Part shown: positions 1 through 8,834 of the stretch, piece after piece
Layout of the letters: every line of letters begins with the position of its first letter
Numbering within the stretch: position 1 is the first letter of the stretch
Assembly (NCBI GenBank): GCA_029906195.1
Contig: JARWSJ010000006.1
Location: forward strand, 1-55,283
Length of the DNA stretch: 55,283 nucleotides
From: Chitinophagaceae bacterium 26-R-25
GTDB taxonomy: Bacteria > Bacteroidota > Bacteroidia > Chitinophagales > Chitinophagaceae
Direction of reading: 5' to 3'
The notes under the pieces: model-generated
The model's input: only the letters and a program-made list of their open reading frames with translations
Told to the model about the DNA's origin: nothing
The model's database searches: none
Position numbers and translations under genes: made by a program

Positions 1-80
1 AATAACTGATTAACTGAATAACTGAGTGGTTCATATTAGATCTTGCACTACAACTATCAACCACTCAGTTATTCAATCAT
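1..80. repeat. Palindromic intergenic element, copy 1
   Basis: The left half reads as tandem ATAACTGA-type units ending in GAGTGGTT. The right half is its inverted complement (AACCACTCAGTTATTCA). The copy starts at or before the window edge. A second copy is at 213-313 and a third at 19233-19339. Confidence 0.75.
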
Positions 81-81
81 T

Positions 82-190
82 CCGCTCTGCAAGGCTTGTA
101 GCCTTGCAGCACTATTCTATCGTCTTTGACGATAACAATATTGCCAGAGGCAATAAAATAAAACTGCAAGGCTACAAGCCTTGCAGAGCG
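82..190. repeat. Inverted repeat between two palindromic elements
   Basis: CGCTCTGCAAGGCTTGTAGC near 82-101 is matched in inverse orientation by GCTACAAGCCTTGCAGAGCG at 171-190. Each arm itself contains a small dyad (CTGCAAGGCT/AGCCTTGCAG). The spacer is about 60 bp with no credible gene. The whole unit lies between two copies of the ACTGA-type palindrome. Confidence 0.7.
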
Positions 191-212
191 ATAGACATTT
201 CCTGAACAAATA

Positions 213-313
213 AATGAATAATTGATTAACTGAATAACTGAGTGGTTCATATCCGATCTCGCGCTACAACTATCAACCACTCAGTTATTCGGTCATTCAG
301 TTATTCAGTTATT
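213..313. repeat. Palindromic intergenic element, copy 2
   Basis: Near-identical to the element at 1-80, in direct orientation, with small changes in the loop. It ends just before the stop codon of the leftmost lipoprotein gene and may act as that gene's 3' structure. Confidence 0.75.
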
Positions 314-1105
314 ATAAAAGTACTCCGCCTCCATCGTCACTTTATTCCCCGGATCGTCCTCATAATAATTAGAGGATAAGGTTTTTTCCAGTTTTAACGA
401 GTTTATGGTAAAATCTGTTTCGTAAATAGATTTATAGCCCGGTGCAACTTTTTCCACTCTTTTTGGCAATTTTTTCAAACTGTTCAGCACAGGATAGTTG
501 TACAGTTCATACATCTCTTCAAGATCTGTAGTGCTGACAAACGGCCACGGATTGAAAGAAGTTTTTTCTGAATAAGATTTGATCAGGATGATGACTTGCT
601 GATTGTTTTTATCAGTCGATGTGATTTTTGAAAGATCGTCTGCACTGTTGTACTCATACACCGAGTTGTAAATAAGATGTTTGCCCGCTTCGTTCAGCAA
701 GTAATATTTCAGGGACGCCACATTTCCGGTAGATGTGTAAGTATAGTCAAACTCATATTTCGCAATGGAATAAATGCTTGACATCGTAATGTTACTCACC
801 TGGTTCTTTTCATTGTATGCATACTGGCTGCTTTTCAACGACCTGGTGCTGGTGATGGTAGCCAGTTTGCTGTTTGCGTAAGCAAAATTTACAGTGTCAA
901 TTCCGTAGGGAGTATCGTAAATGATTTGTTTTTGTGTGTTGTCAGTATTGTATTCGAAATTGGCGGAAGCATTTTGGTCTTTCCATTCAATTTTTGTGAG
1001 CAAGGGTCCTGGGGCATTTTGGAGAACAGGATCATCGTTCTTTGTACAGCTTTGAAGAAAGATCAAGGCTGTCAAAATAACGACGCTGTAAAATGCTCTT
1101 ATCAT
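305..1105 (-). CDS. Lipoprotein with YD-like repeats
   Basis: Predicted lipoprotein of 266 residues. The N-terminus is a short hydrophobic signal ending in a lipobox (LQSC, Cys20), followed by TKNDD; acidic residues after the Cys suggest export toward the outer membrane in Bacteroidota. The body has repeating aromatic-rich strands of the type YxYxxxxxLxxI (residues about 40-170), like the YD/DUF4595 repeat proteins common in this phylum. No catalytic motif is visible. The function is unknown; a structural or binding role at the cell surface is a guess. It has no operon partner here, and its 3' end abuts a palindromic repeat. Confidence 0.7.
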   Translation of the reverse strand: MIRAFYSVVILTALIFLQSCTKNDDPVLQNAPGPLLTKIEWKDQNASANFEYNTDNTQKQIIYDTPYGIDTVNFAYANSKLATITSTRSLKSSQYAYNEKNQVSNITMSSIYSIAKYEFDYTYTSTGNVASLKYYLLNEAGKHLIYNSVYEYNSADDLSKITSTDKNNQQVIILIKSYSEKTSFNPWPFVSTTDLEEMYELYNYPVLNSLKKLPKRVEKVAPGYKSIYETDFTINSLKLEKTLSSNYYEDDPGNKVTMEAEYFYNN

Positions 1106-1517
1106 AATAAGGTTTTAAACGGTACAAATGCGTAAAAAAATATTGAGCTTCCCAAAACCTAAAACGTTGCATTCTCCTCAATCGACACCTAAAAAAAACA
1201 ATTATTTCTAAAGAAAAGTTTAAATATTTTACCTGCGGTCAATATTGCCACTAAGGCGGTGCACCGATTTTAACCACAGAGAAAGCGGAGGTTTTTTCAC
1301 AGAGAAAAGGAGAAAAGTGCCCTTTACATGGGAATAAAATTGCCAGCGTAAACATTTACAATCAACTCGCAAAAAAATAGCTGGTTGCAAAAACGAAGAG
1401 TAAAAGAGGTCTAAATAGACTCCTCTGCGTTCCCGCGACCAGCTATTATAAAGTTTACGCTCCTTTACTCTGTGAAGAAAATCTCCGCTTTCTCTGTGGT
1501 TAAAAAGATGCGAAGCA
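1106..1517. other. Intergenic gap with a large palindrome
   Basis: No credible gene. It holds the AT-rich upstream region of the lipoprotein gene and, from 1271, a 232-bp nested inverted repeat described separately. Confidence 0.7.
1271..1502. repeat. Nested inverted repeat, 232 bp
   Basis: The outer arms TAACCACAGAGAAAGCGGAG (from 1271) and CTCCGCTTTCTCTGTGGTTA (ending 1502) are complementary. Inner paired segments include GCGTAAAC (1346) with GTTTACGC (1453), ATAGCTGGTTGC (1378) with GCGACCAGCTAT (1435), and AGAGG/CCTCT around 1406-1426. The pairing is collinear, so the whole unit can fold as one long cruciform or RNA hairpin. Confidence 0.75.
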
Positions 1518-3320
1518 TCAGGCTATCTTCAAATTCTTTCTCTCGCCAATCTGTTGTCTCCACATTGCATAATACAAGCCTTTTTGTTCCAGCAAATATT
1601 CGTGGTTGCCTGTTTCAACAACATTACCTTGCTCAAGCACATAAATTCTATCGGCATGCATAATGGTAGAAAGCCTGTGTGCAATCAAAATAGTGATTTG
1701 ATCACCTTCCGAAGAAACCGATCTGATGGTAGATGTAATTTCTTCTTCGGTAATAGAATCCAACGCAGAAGTAGCTTCATCGAAAATTAAAACATTGGGC
1801 TTGCGCAGCAAAGCACGTGCAATTGACAAACGCTGTTTTTCGCCACCGCTTAATTTCAAACCACCTTCACCGATCATTGTATCCAGGCCTTTCTCAGCAC
1901 GTTTCAATAATTTTTGACATGAAGCTTTTTGAAGTACATCCATGAGATCTTCTTCTGTTGCGTTTGGATTTACAAACATCAGGTTCTCCTTAATAGAACC
2001 TGAAAACAGTTGTGTATCCTGCGTTACAAAGCCTATCTGATTTCTCAGGTCATCAAAATTGATGGAACTTTCATCAATGCCGTTGTATAAAATTTTTCCA
2101 TCCTTCGGTCTGTACAGACCCACCAACAATTTCATCAGCGTTGTTTTGCCGGAGCCAGAAGGGCCAACAAACGCAACGGTTTCGCCTTTGTTCACTGTGA
2201 AACTAATGTCTTCAATAGCCCGGTAATGTGCAGTTTGGTGCTTAAAGCTTACCTCATTAAAACTCAACGATTTTATGTCGCCCAAATGTTTAGCATGTTC
2301 CGGTTGCTTCTCCGGCGCCTTCTCCATCAGGTTATGAAAGTTGATAAGCGATGCTTCCGCTTCACGATAGGCAAGAATAATGTTGCCTATTTCCTGTAGC
2401 GGTCCGAAAATGAAGAATGAATAAAATGTGAGTGTTAACACCTGTCCCGGGGTAATGCTGTTTCTAAACACCAGTAGTGCCAAAACAAAGACAATTGATT
2501 GTCTAAGGAAGTTTACAAACGTACCTTGGATGAAGTTTAATGCTCTCAAGCTTTTAACTTTCTTCAATTCCAGTCCAAGTATTTTGTAGGTATTTGCATT
2601 CAGGCGCTTCACCTCCTGGTTGGTCAGGCCAAGGCTTTTCAACAACTCGATATTGCGCAGCGATTCAGTAGTAGAACCAGCAAGCGAAGTTGTTTCCGCA
2701 ACAATGCGTTTTTGAATGATCTTTATTTTTTTACTCAACACACTGGTAAGCCATGCAAGTATCGCAGCGCCCACCACATAGATCGGCATGATGGACCAAT
2801 GCAGGCTAAACGAATAAATCGTAACAAATACAATACCCACAATAATTCCAAAGAGCACATTGATAAACATCGTGATGAACTTCTCCGTGTCTGTACGCAC
2901 TTTGGTAAGTATCGATAATGTTTCGCCACTTCTTTGGTCTTCAAACTCCTGGTATGGAAGCTTCATGGAATGTTGCAGGCCATCTGTAAAGATTTTTGCA
3001 CCGAATTTTTGCACGATCACATTTACAAAATAGTCCTGGAAAGCCTTTGCAATACGCGAAACCATGGCAACACCAATAAGCATCCCCAGGTATTTTAAAA
3101 GACTCCAAAAGAATTCGTTCCAAGAACGATTGCCCTCTGCATGGAAAACTTTGTCCTTGTCGACCTTGCCATATTCATGGGCATGGATCAGCAGTTTGTC
3201 AAACAGTTTACCAAATATCAGTGGATCAAATAAAGAAAACACCTGGTTGATTGTTGCCAATAACAACGCCAACCCTATTAGCCATTTATACGGCTTTAAA
3301 TATTGTAAAAGAATTTTCAT
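1518..3320 (-). CDS. ABC transporter, fused permease and ATPase
   Basis: Half-size ABC exporter of 600 residues (MsbA/MDR-like). The transmembrane domain spans about residues 10-330 with helices around 10-30, 70-90, 150-200 and 270-320. The ATPase domain (about 350-590) is complete: Walker A GPSGSGKTT at 386-394, Q-loop Gln434, signature LSGGEKQ at 490-496, Walker B VLIFDE ending at Glu515, and H-loop His548. It should work as a homodimer or heterodimer in the inner membrane; the substrate (lipid, drug or peptide) cannot be read from the sequence. The start ATG at 3320 opens directly into an amphipathic elbow helix. It is not tightly linked to a neighbour: the upstream gene is 250 bp away across an inverted repeat. 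Confidence 0.9.
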   Translation of the reverse strand: MKILLQYLKPYKWLIGLALLLATINQVFSLFDPLIFGKLFDKLLIHAHEYGKVDKDKVFHAEGNRSWNEFFWSLLKYLGMLIGVAMVSRIAKAFQDYFVNVIVQKFGAKIFTDGLQHSMKLPYQEFEDQRSGETLSILTKVRTDTEKFITMFINVLFGIIVGIVFVTIYSFSLHWSIMPIYVVGAAILAWLTSVLSKKIKIIQKRIVAETTSLAGSTTESLRNIELLKSLGLTNQEVKRLNANTYKILGLELKKVKSLRALNFIQGTFVNFLRQSIVFVLALLVFRNSITPGQVLTLTFYSFFIFGPLQEIGNIILAYREAEASLINFHNLMEKAPEKQPEHAKHLGDIKSLSFNEVSFKHQTAHYRAIEDISFTVNKGETVAFVGPSGSGKTTLMKLLVGLYRPKDGKILYNGIDESSINFDDLRNQIGFVTQDTQLFSGSIKENLMFVNPNATEEDLMDVLQKASCQKLLKRAEKGLDTMIGEGGLKLSGGEKQRLSIARALLRKPNVLIFDEATSALDSITEEEITSTIRSVSSEGDQITILIAHRLSTIMHADRIYVLEQGNVVETGNHEYLLEQKGLYYAMWRQQIGERKNLKIA

Positions 3321-3431
3321 GATAACGTAAAATTATAACAAAAAGAAGGGTAAGGATGTTCCAACAGCAAACAACGTGCGAGATACTTGGAGTGACAAGA
3401 TAGCAGGGAAATTTGAAAATGGAGAGAGAAG

Positions 3432-3565
3432 GAACGCAGATTATCATGATTGTCACGATTTATTAAGATTTTAAATAAGAAAACAAGAATACCTGTTACG
3501 CTTAGCAACACGCCATCCTATATTTCCAATCATTAACATCATGACAATCATGATAATCTGCGTTC
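3432..3565. repeat. Inverted repeat, GAACGCAGAT family, copy a
   Basis: The 28-nt arms at 3432-3459 and 3538-3565 are complementary at 27 of 28 positions. The right arm ends 5 bp from the stop codon of the comM-like gene. Confidence 0.85.
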
Positions 3566-3570
3566 TTTCT

Positions 3571-5112
3571 CTAGCCAGCCCATCCCTCGCGGTCCAAACT
3601 CCTGTACTGTATCGCTTCTGCAACATGCTCTGCCTTAATGGTTTCGCTGGCGGCCAGATCGGCGATGGTTCTGGAAACTTTGAGGATACGATCGTATGCC
3701 CTTGCGGAAAGATTCAATTTGTTCATGGCGATTTTAAGCAAATTGGCGCTGGCATTATCCAGCACACAAATTTCCTTCAACTGCCTGCTGTTCATTTGTG
3801 CATTGCAATAAATGCCAGTGGATTCTTTGTAGCGCGCTGCCTGAATTTCTCTTGCAGTGATTACGCGTTCGCGGATGTTTTCTGAGCTTTCACCGTTTTT
3901 GGAAGACGACAATTCATTAAATGCCACAGGCGTTACTTCCACGTGAAGATCAATCCTGTCAAGCAACGGGCCGGAAATTTTGTTGAGATATTTTTGAACG
4001 GCACCGGGCGGACAGGTGCATGCTTTAACCGGGTGGTTGTAATATCCGCAAGGGCAGGGGTTCATCGAGGCCACCAACATAAAACTGGCAGGAAAATCGA
4101 GTGCAACTTTGGCACGTGAAATTGTGACGCGTCTTTCTTCCATGGGCTGGCGCATTACTTCAAGAGCAGTTCGTTTAAACTCCGGCAGTTCATCAAGGAA
4201 CAACACACCGTTATGCGCAAGCGAAATTTCGCCGGGCTGCGGAACGCTACCGCCGCCTACAAGTGCAGCATCAGAAACCGTATGGTGAGGGGAGCGAAAC
4301 GGTCGCTTGGAAATAAGCGTAGCATTGTCGGGAAGCTTTCCCGCAACGCTGTGGATCTTGGTTGTTTCGAGCGCTTCGTGCAAAGTGAGCGGCGGTAAAA
4401 TAGTCGGCAGTCTTTTCGCCAGCATCGTTTTACCGGCACCCGGCGGTCCGATCAGAATGGCATTATGTCCGCCCGCAGCCGCAATCTCCAATGCGCGTTT
4501 GATATTTTCCTGACCCTTCACATCACTAAAATCAAAATCAAAAGAATATTGAGAGCTGAAAAATTCGTCCCTTGTATCAACAACCACCGGTTGCAAATTT
4601 GTTCCCGATTGAAAGAACTCGATAACTTCATTGATGTGTGAAACGCCATACACCTCAAGGCTATTGACCATCGCAGCTTCGCGGGCATTTTGCTTCGGCA
4701 CGATCAATCCTTTAAAACCTTCTTTACGGGCTGTGATCGCAATGGGCAATGCGCCTTTGATTGGCTGAATGGAACCATCAAGACTCAACTCGCCCATCAT
4801 TATGAAATCTTTCAACGCATCTATACGCTCCAGCTGCTCCGATGCACCAAGTAAACCCATCGCGATCGGCAGGTCAAAAGCAGAACCAGATTTCTTAATG
4901 TCTGCTGGTGCCAGGTTAACAACAACCTTACTGCGCGGCATGCGATAGCCGTTTGTTTTAATAGCGCTATCAATGCGCTGAGCACTTTCCTTGACCGCAA
5001 CGTCCGGCAAACCCACGACGGCGAAAAAACTTCCTTCGCTTACGTTCACTTCAATTGTTATAGTAATAGCCTCCACGCCATACACAGCGCTTCCAAAAGT
5101 TTTAACTAGCAT
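3571..5112 (-). CDS. comM: YifB/ComM family AAA ATPase
   Basis: 513 residues, normal for the YifB/ComM (Mg-chelatase-like) family. The N-terminal Lon-protease-like ChlI domain spans about residues 15-140. The AAA core carries Walker A GPPGAGKT at 222-229 and Walker B FLDE at 305-308, followed by the Mg_chelatase_C domain. A Cys cluster (PCPCG near 352-356 and CTC near 365-367) lies in the AAA domain. In naturally transformable bacteria ComM is a hexameric helicase that drives branch migration during integration of transformed DNA. That role here is inferred from the family; no competence genes are nearby. Single gene, with inverted repeats downstream. Confidence 0.9.
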   Translation of the reverse strand: MLVKTFGSAVYGVEAITITIEVNVSEGSFFAVVGLPDVAVKESAQRIDSAIKTNGYRMPRSKVVVNLAPADIKKSGSAFDLPIAMGLLGASEQLERIDALKDFIMMGELSLDGSIQPIKGALPIAITARKEGFKGLIVPKQNAREAAMVNSLEVYGVSHINEVIEFFQSGTNLQPVVVDTRDEFFSSQYSFDFDFSDVKGQENIKRALEIAAAGGHNAILIGPPGAGKTMLAKRLPTILPPLTLHEALETTKIHSVAGKLPDNATLISKRPFRSPHHTVSDAALVGGGSVPQPGEISLAHNGVLFLDELPEFKRTALEVMRQPMEERRVTISRAKVALDFPASFMLVASMNPCPCGYYNHPVKACTCPPGAVQKYLNKISGPLLDRIDLHVEVTPVAFNELSSSKNGESSENIRERVITAREIQAARYKESTGIYCNAQMNSRQLKEICVLDNASANLLKIAMNKLNLSARAYDRILKVSRTIADLAASETIKAEHVAEAIQYRSLDREGWAG

Positions 5113-5209
5113 TATAAAGATTTACAGAGAAAAAATTGTTGTTGCAGGTAAGTATGTGGGACGCGAAGGTAATTTGAAAATTTGACGATTGTAGAAAATG
5201 CATTCGAGG

Positions 5210-6904
5210 CTAATCCTCTTTTTCTTTATCCATTTCCGCCTTGAGCATTGGTAGTGTGGTTATGGTGCCATTTTCTTTTAAAACTTTTTGTTTGCTTTCT
5301 TCAAAAAAAGGAGAACATAAGTCGTGTTTCCTAAAGTTAAGGTCAGAAGGGATCTCAATATTTCCCAAATGAAGTGTTGTGTAGAAAATGGATTCAGCGC
5401 TGGAAACAGGTTTGTCTTGATTTTTTATAAGGGAACTGATGACTTGGGGATTTGAATTTGAGAAATTGTCAGAAGCCCAAAAAAATAGTGGAACCTTGAT
5501 CAAAAAAAAGTTTGGTTCAAATGTGTGAAGGAGGTCGCTTCCTTCCCGATCCATTAGATTTTCACCATGATCCGATACGAATAAAAGACATGCGTCGTCT
5601 CCACTCATTTTTAAAACAGCAATTACGCGATCAAGAAATTCGTCAGTATAAGCAATTGTATTATCGTACTGATTAATCAGATTTTGTTTGTCTGCCAAAG
5701 AACTACTGACAATGTGGAAGTCTTTTACTGGAAATTTCTCTTTACCCTCAGGCACTCTGAAGCGGTAATCCCAGTGACTTCCAAGCGTGTGCAGAACAAT
5801 AAAAATGTCCGGAGATTTTTCTTTTATCAACCTGGTAAAGGGAAGCAATAAATTTTCGTCGTAGTTATTGGCTGCTATTAAATTATTATTGTCATTGTAG
5901 TTTTTAATTAAAGCAGTATCAGCGTCTGCAATGTGAAGATTTGCGGTTGATATTTCTTTTTCCTGGTTGCTTATCCACGCAGTATAATATCCCGCTTCTC
6001 GAAAAGCATAAAGCAATCCTTTTTGTTTAAAATGATCTGACCAGTTTTCTACACCTGCTCTTGTAATCATCATTGGTACAGACCTGAGGGTTACACTGGC
6101 TCCGGAAGCCACATTATGAAAGGAAAGTAAGTTGTGTTCCTCTGCAAGCAGGGGCGATGTTTGCCGCGAGTATCCGTTTATTTGCCAGTGATCATACCTG
6201 CAGCTTTCGCCAATTACCAAAACAACAATTTTTCGTTTGTTTGTAGAGGATGTTTTTATTACCCCGAACTTGAAATCCTTCGTTGTGCGCAAATATTCTT
6301 CATTTGAAATTTTCCATGTGTTTCTATAATCATTTAAAAAATCAAAGTAATATCTCGTAGGGAAAGAGCTCTTCAAGTTAGCGCTCACTGCATTATAGAA
6401 ACTGTCGTAGTACCTGATATTGGCAAATCCCAGTATCAAAACGAGCATTAGACCGGAAACAGAAGCGGCAATTGCAGTTTTTAAGGTTATGTTTTGGGGA
6501 AGCTTTTTCATTAAATAACGGCTTGCAAAAAAAACAATGATCACCATAGCCAATATTGGAACAATGAGCCATCCAAGTAATTCTGTTGCTTCTCTAATGT
6601 TACTGTTTACAATTAATCCCAGCATGCCCCTATGAATTTCTTTGTGTAACAACATTAATGGAATGAAAAAAAGAGACATCAGGCTGCAAAAACAAGCAAG
6701 TAAAAAATAGTAGACTTTTACACGTAAATAGAAAAAAACGGTAGGCACAAGGACAAGAGCCTGAACCAGTATTAAGTTGATAAGCAAGCCGGCAAAATCC
6801 TTGTCCTTCAAAAAGAAAAACAATTTAGGCGAGATTATGATCAACGACAATAGAAAAAAGGGAATATATAAAGCGAAGAAACTCTTCAGCCTGAGTTTAT
6901 CCAT
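5210..6904 (-). CDS. Phosphoethanolamine transferase-like membrane enzyme
   Basis: About 564 residues from the ATG at 6904; an in-frame TTG at 6931 would add nine residues and is less likely. The N-terminal third has about five membrane helices. The soluble domain is of the alkaline phosphatase/sulfatase superfamily as in EptA/CptA. It has GESCRYD in the nucleophile position (Ser243 counted from the longer start, where EptA has Thr), HTLGSHWDYR, and the metal-binding SDHGE motif with Asp454-His455. Such enzymes move phosphoethanolamine from phosphatidylethanolamine to lipid A or other envelope glycans in the periplasm. The substrate here is inferred. Serine instead of threonine as nucleophile is worth noting. 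Confidence 0.8.
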   Translation of the reverse strand: MDKLRLKSFFALYIPFFLLSLIIISPKLFFFLKDKDFAGLLINLILVQALVLVPTVFFYLRVKVYYFLLACFCSLMSLFFIPLMLLHKEIHRGMLGLIVNSNIREATELLGWLIVPILAMVIIVFFASRYLMKKLPQNITLKTAIAASVSGLMLVLILGFANIRYYDSFYNAVSANLKSSFPTRYYFDFLNDYRNTWKISNEEYLRTTKDFKFGVIKTSSTNKRKIVVLVIGESCRYDHWQINGYSRQTSPLLAEEHNLLSFHNVASGASVTLRSVPMMITRAGVENWSDHFKQKGLLYAFREAGYYTAWISNQEKEISTANLHIADADTALIKNYNDNNNLIAANNYDENLLLPFTRLIKEKSPDIFIVLHTLGSHWDYRFRVPEGKEKFPVKDFHIVSSSLADKQNLINQYDNTIAYTDEFLDRVIAVLKMSGDDACLLFVSDHGENLMDREGSDLLHTFEPNFFLIKVPLFFWASDNFSNSNPQVISSLIKNQDKPVSSAESIFYTTLHLGNIEIPSDLNFRKHDLCSPFFEESKQKVLKENGTITTLPMLKAEMDKEKED

Positions 6905-7003
6905 TATTGAAAACCATTTTGTTGGTTGCAAATATATATCTTGGAAATTTGAAGATTTGAAGATTTGAAAATTTGGAAATGCGTTCTGTGCAACGGAGAC
7001 GCG

Positions 7004-7120
7004 GAACGCAGATTTTCATGATTGTCATGATTTTTCAAGATTTTAATTCGGCTAATGATATATATACAGACCCTCTTTTTCAGATCATAATAATCATGAC
7101 AATCATGAAAATCTGTGTTC
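7004..7120. repeat. Inverted repeat, GAACGCAGAT family, copy b
   Basis: Arms at 7004-7031 and 7093-7120. Just outside the left arm lie tandem GATTTGAAAATTTG-type units (6946-6978). The right arm ends 5 bp before the gltX promoter box. Confidence 0.85.
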
Positions 7121-7125
7121 TCTCT

Positions 7126-7133
7126 TATCTTTG
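7126..7133 (+). promoter_or_regulatory. Bacteroidota -7 box of gltX
   Basis: TATCTTTG matches the Bacteroidota sigma-A -7 consensus TAnnTTTG. It ends only 6 bp before the ATG at 7140, so the expected transcript would have almost no leader. Confidence 0.6.
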
Positions 7134-7139
7134 CAGCCT

Positions 7140-8666
7140 ATGAGCAATCAAGTAAGAGTAAGATTCGCCCCGAGCCCAACCGGTGGCTTGCACCTCGGCG
7201 GCGTTCGCACAGTGTTGTATAATTATTTATTTGCCAAACAAAATGGCGGAGAGTTTATATTAAGAATAGAAGATACTGACCAGACACGTTTTGTGCCCGG
7301 AGCGGAAGAATATATTTTCAACTGCCTTGCCTGGTGCGGCCTCACCCCCGATGAAAGTCCGAAACACGGCGGTCCATATGCGCCATATCGCCAGAGTGAA
7401 AGAAAGGCAATGTATCGCCAGTATGCAGAGCAGTTAATAAAGCAAGGCAACGCTTACTACGCATTCGATACAGCAGAAGAGTTGGAAAAAATGCGCACAG
7501 ATTTTAAAACAGACGAAAATCCATCGCCGCAATACAATTATGTGATCCGCGAAAAGATGAAAAACTCTTTAACGCTGGGCGAAGCCGAAACGCAGAAATT
7601 GCTGGAAGAAGGTGCGCCACACGTAGTCCGCATCAAAATGCCGCAGAATGAAGAAGTGAAATTCAACGATATGATCCGCGGTGAAGTGAGCTTCAACAGC
7701 AGCCTTGTGGATGATAAAGTTTTGCTGAAAGCAGACGGCATGCCCACTTATCACCTGGCAGTGGTCGTAGATGATTACTCCATGAAAATATCACACGCAT
7801 TCCGTGGTGAAGAATGGCTGCCAAGCGCGCCTGTTCATATTTTGCTGTGGAAATATTTGGACTGGGAAAATGACATGCCACAATGGGCACACCTACCGTT
7901 GATCTTAGGTCCTGATAGCTCCAAACTGAGCAAGCGTCATGGTAACAAATATGGCTTCCCCATCTTCGCCATGAATTGGACTGATCCCAAAACGCAAGAG
8001 TTGACAGAAGGCTTTTACGAAAGAGGATTCTTGTCACAAGCCTTTGTAAACTTACTGGCAATGCTGGGTTGGAACGATGGTACAGAGCAGGAAGTTTTCT
8101 CCATGGAAGAATTGATCCAGCGATTTGACATCATCCGCGTGAGCCACAGTGGAGCGATTTTCGATTTTGAAAAAGCGAAATGGTTCAACCACGAGTGGAT
8201 CAAAAAATTACCGGTTGCTGAATATAAAGATCAGGTAAAGAAAATATTTGCAGACAATAATATTACGATTGCAAATGACGAGCAGTTTGCAAAAGTTTTA
8301 GAGTTGGTGAAAGATCGCTGCACATTGCTGAACGACTTTGTGGCGCAAGCATCTTTCTTCTTCCAATCGCCAAAAGAGATAGACACCGCTGCTATCAAGC
8401 CAAAGTGGGATGACAAGAAACAGCAATTTTTTGCAGAATTGATTCGTGCATATGAATTGCTTCCAACATGGCAACACGATGAGCTTGAAAGAGAATTCAA
8501 AGAAATAGTAGCCGCCAATCAAATGAAACCCGGCGAACTCATGATGCCTTTACGCGTAATGCTCGTAGGCGGAAAATTCGGTCCCGGCGTATTCGACATC
8601 GCTGCCATTATTGGCAAAGATGAAACGATAGCGAGGATCAAGCATGCACTCGCGTTGCTCGGGTAG
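7140..8666 (+). CDS. gltX: Glutamyl-tRNA synthetase
   Basis: Charges tRNA-Glu in the cytoplasm. The protein has about 508 residues from the ATG at 7140; the in-frame TTG at 7131 lies inside the promoter box and is rejected as the start. The N-terminus has the class I signature (RFAPSPTGGLHLGG, HIGH variant HLGG) and the KMSKS-like loop is KLSKRHG. The C-terminal anticodon-binding region ends with the usual LMMPLRVMLVGG and IARIKHAL. It is flanked on both sides by copies of the same inverted-repeat family. Confidence 0.97.
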   Translation: MSNQVRVRFAPSPTGGLHLGGVRTVLYNYLFAKQNGGEFILRIEDTDQTRFVPGAEEYIFNCLAWCGLTPDESPKHGGPYAPYRQSERKAMYRQYAEQLIKQGNAYYAFDTAEELEKMRTDFKTDENPSPQYNYVIREKMKNSLTLGEAETQKLLEEGAPHVVRIKMPQNEEVKFNDMIRGEVSFNSSLVDDKVLLKADGMPTYHLAVVVDDYSMKISHAFRGEEWLPSAPVHILLWKYLDWENDMPQWAHLPLILGPDSSKLSKRHGNKYGFPIFAMNWTDPKTQELTEGFYERGFLSQAFVNLLAMLGWNDGTEQEVFSMEELIQRFDIIRVSHSGAIFDFEKAKWFNHEWIKKLPVAEYKDQVKKIFADNNITIANDEQFAKVLELVKDRCTLLNDFVAQASFFFQSPKEIDTAAIKPKWDDKKQQFFAELIRAYELLPTWQHDELEREFKEIVAANQMKPGELMMPLRVMLVGGKFGPGVFDIAAIIGKDETIARIKHALALLG

Positions 8667-8671
8667 AGAAG

Positions 8672-8804
8672 GAACGCAGATTTTCATGATTTTTATGATT
8701 TAAGTATAGGACGCTGGTTAAGGTGATTTAAAAATCATTTTGGCCAGCGTTCTTTTTTACTAAAAAATCTTTTCAGATCATGACAATCATGAAAATCTGC
8801 GTTC
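8672..8804. repeat. Inverted repeat, GAACGCAGAT family, copy c
   Basis: Arms at 8672-8699 and 8777-8804. The spacer contains the gltX terminator hairpin. The right arm ends 31 bp before the ATG of the glycosyltransferase gene. Confidence 0.85.
8709..8757 (+). terminator. Rho-independent terminator after gltX
   Basis: GGACGCTGG (8709-8717) pairs with CCAGCGTTC (8743-8751) and is followed by a run of six T. It sits inside the loop of a dispersed inverted repeat. Confidence 0.75.
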
Positions 8805-8834
8805 CTGTTGTATCTTGTCTCAAACAACCACCGC

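Noticed and set aside
77-280. 67-residue open frame on the minus strand
   Set aside because: It runs through two repeat elements and has no coding character.
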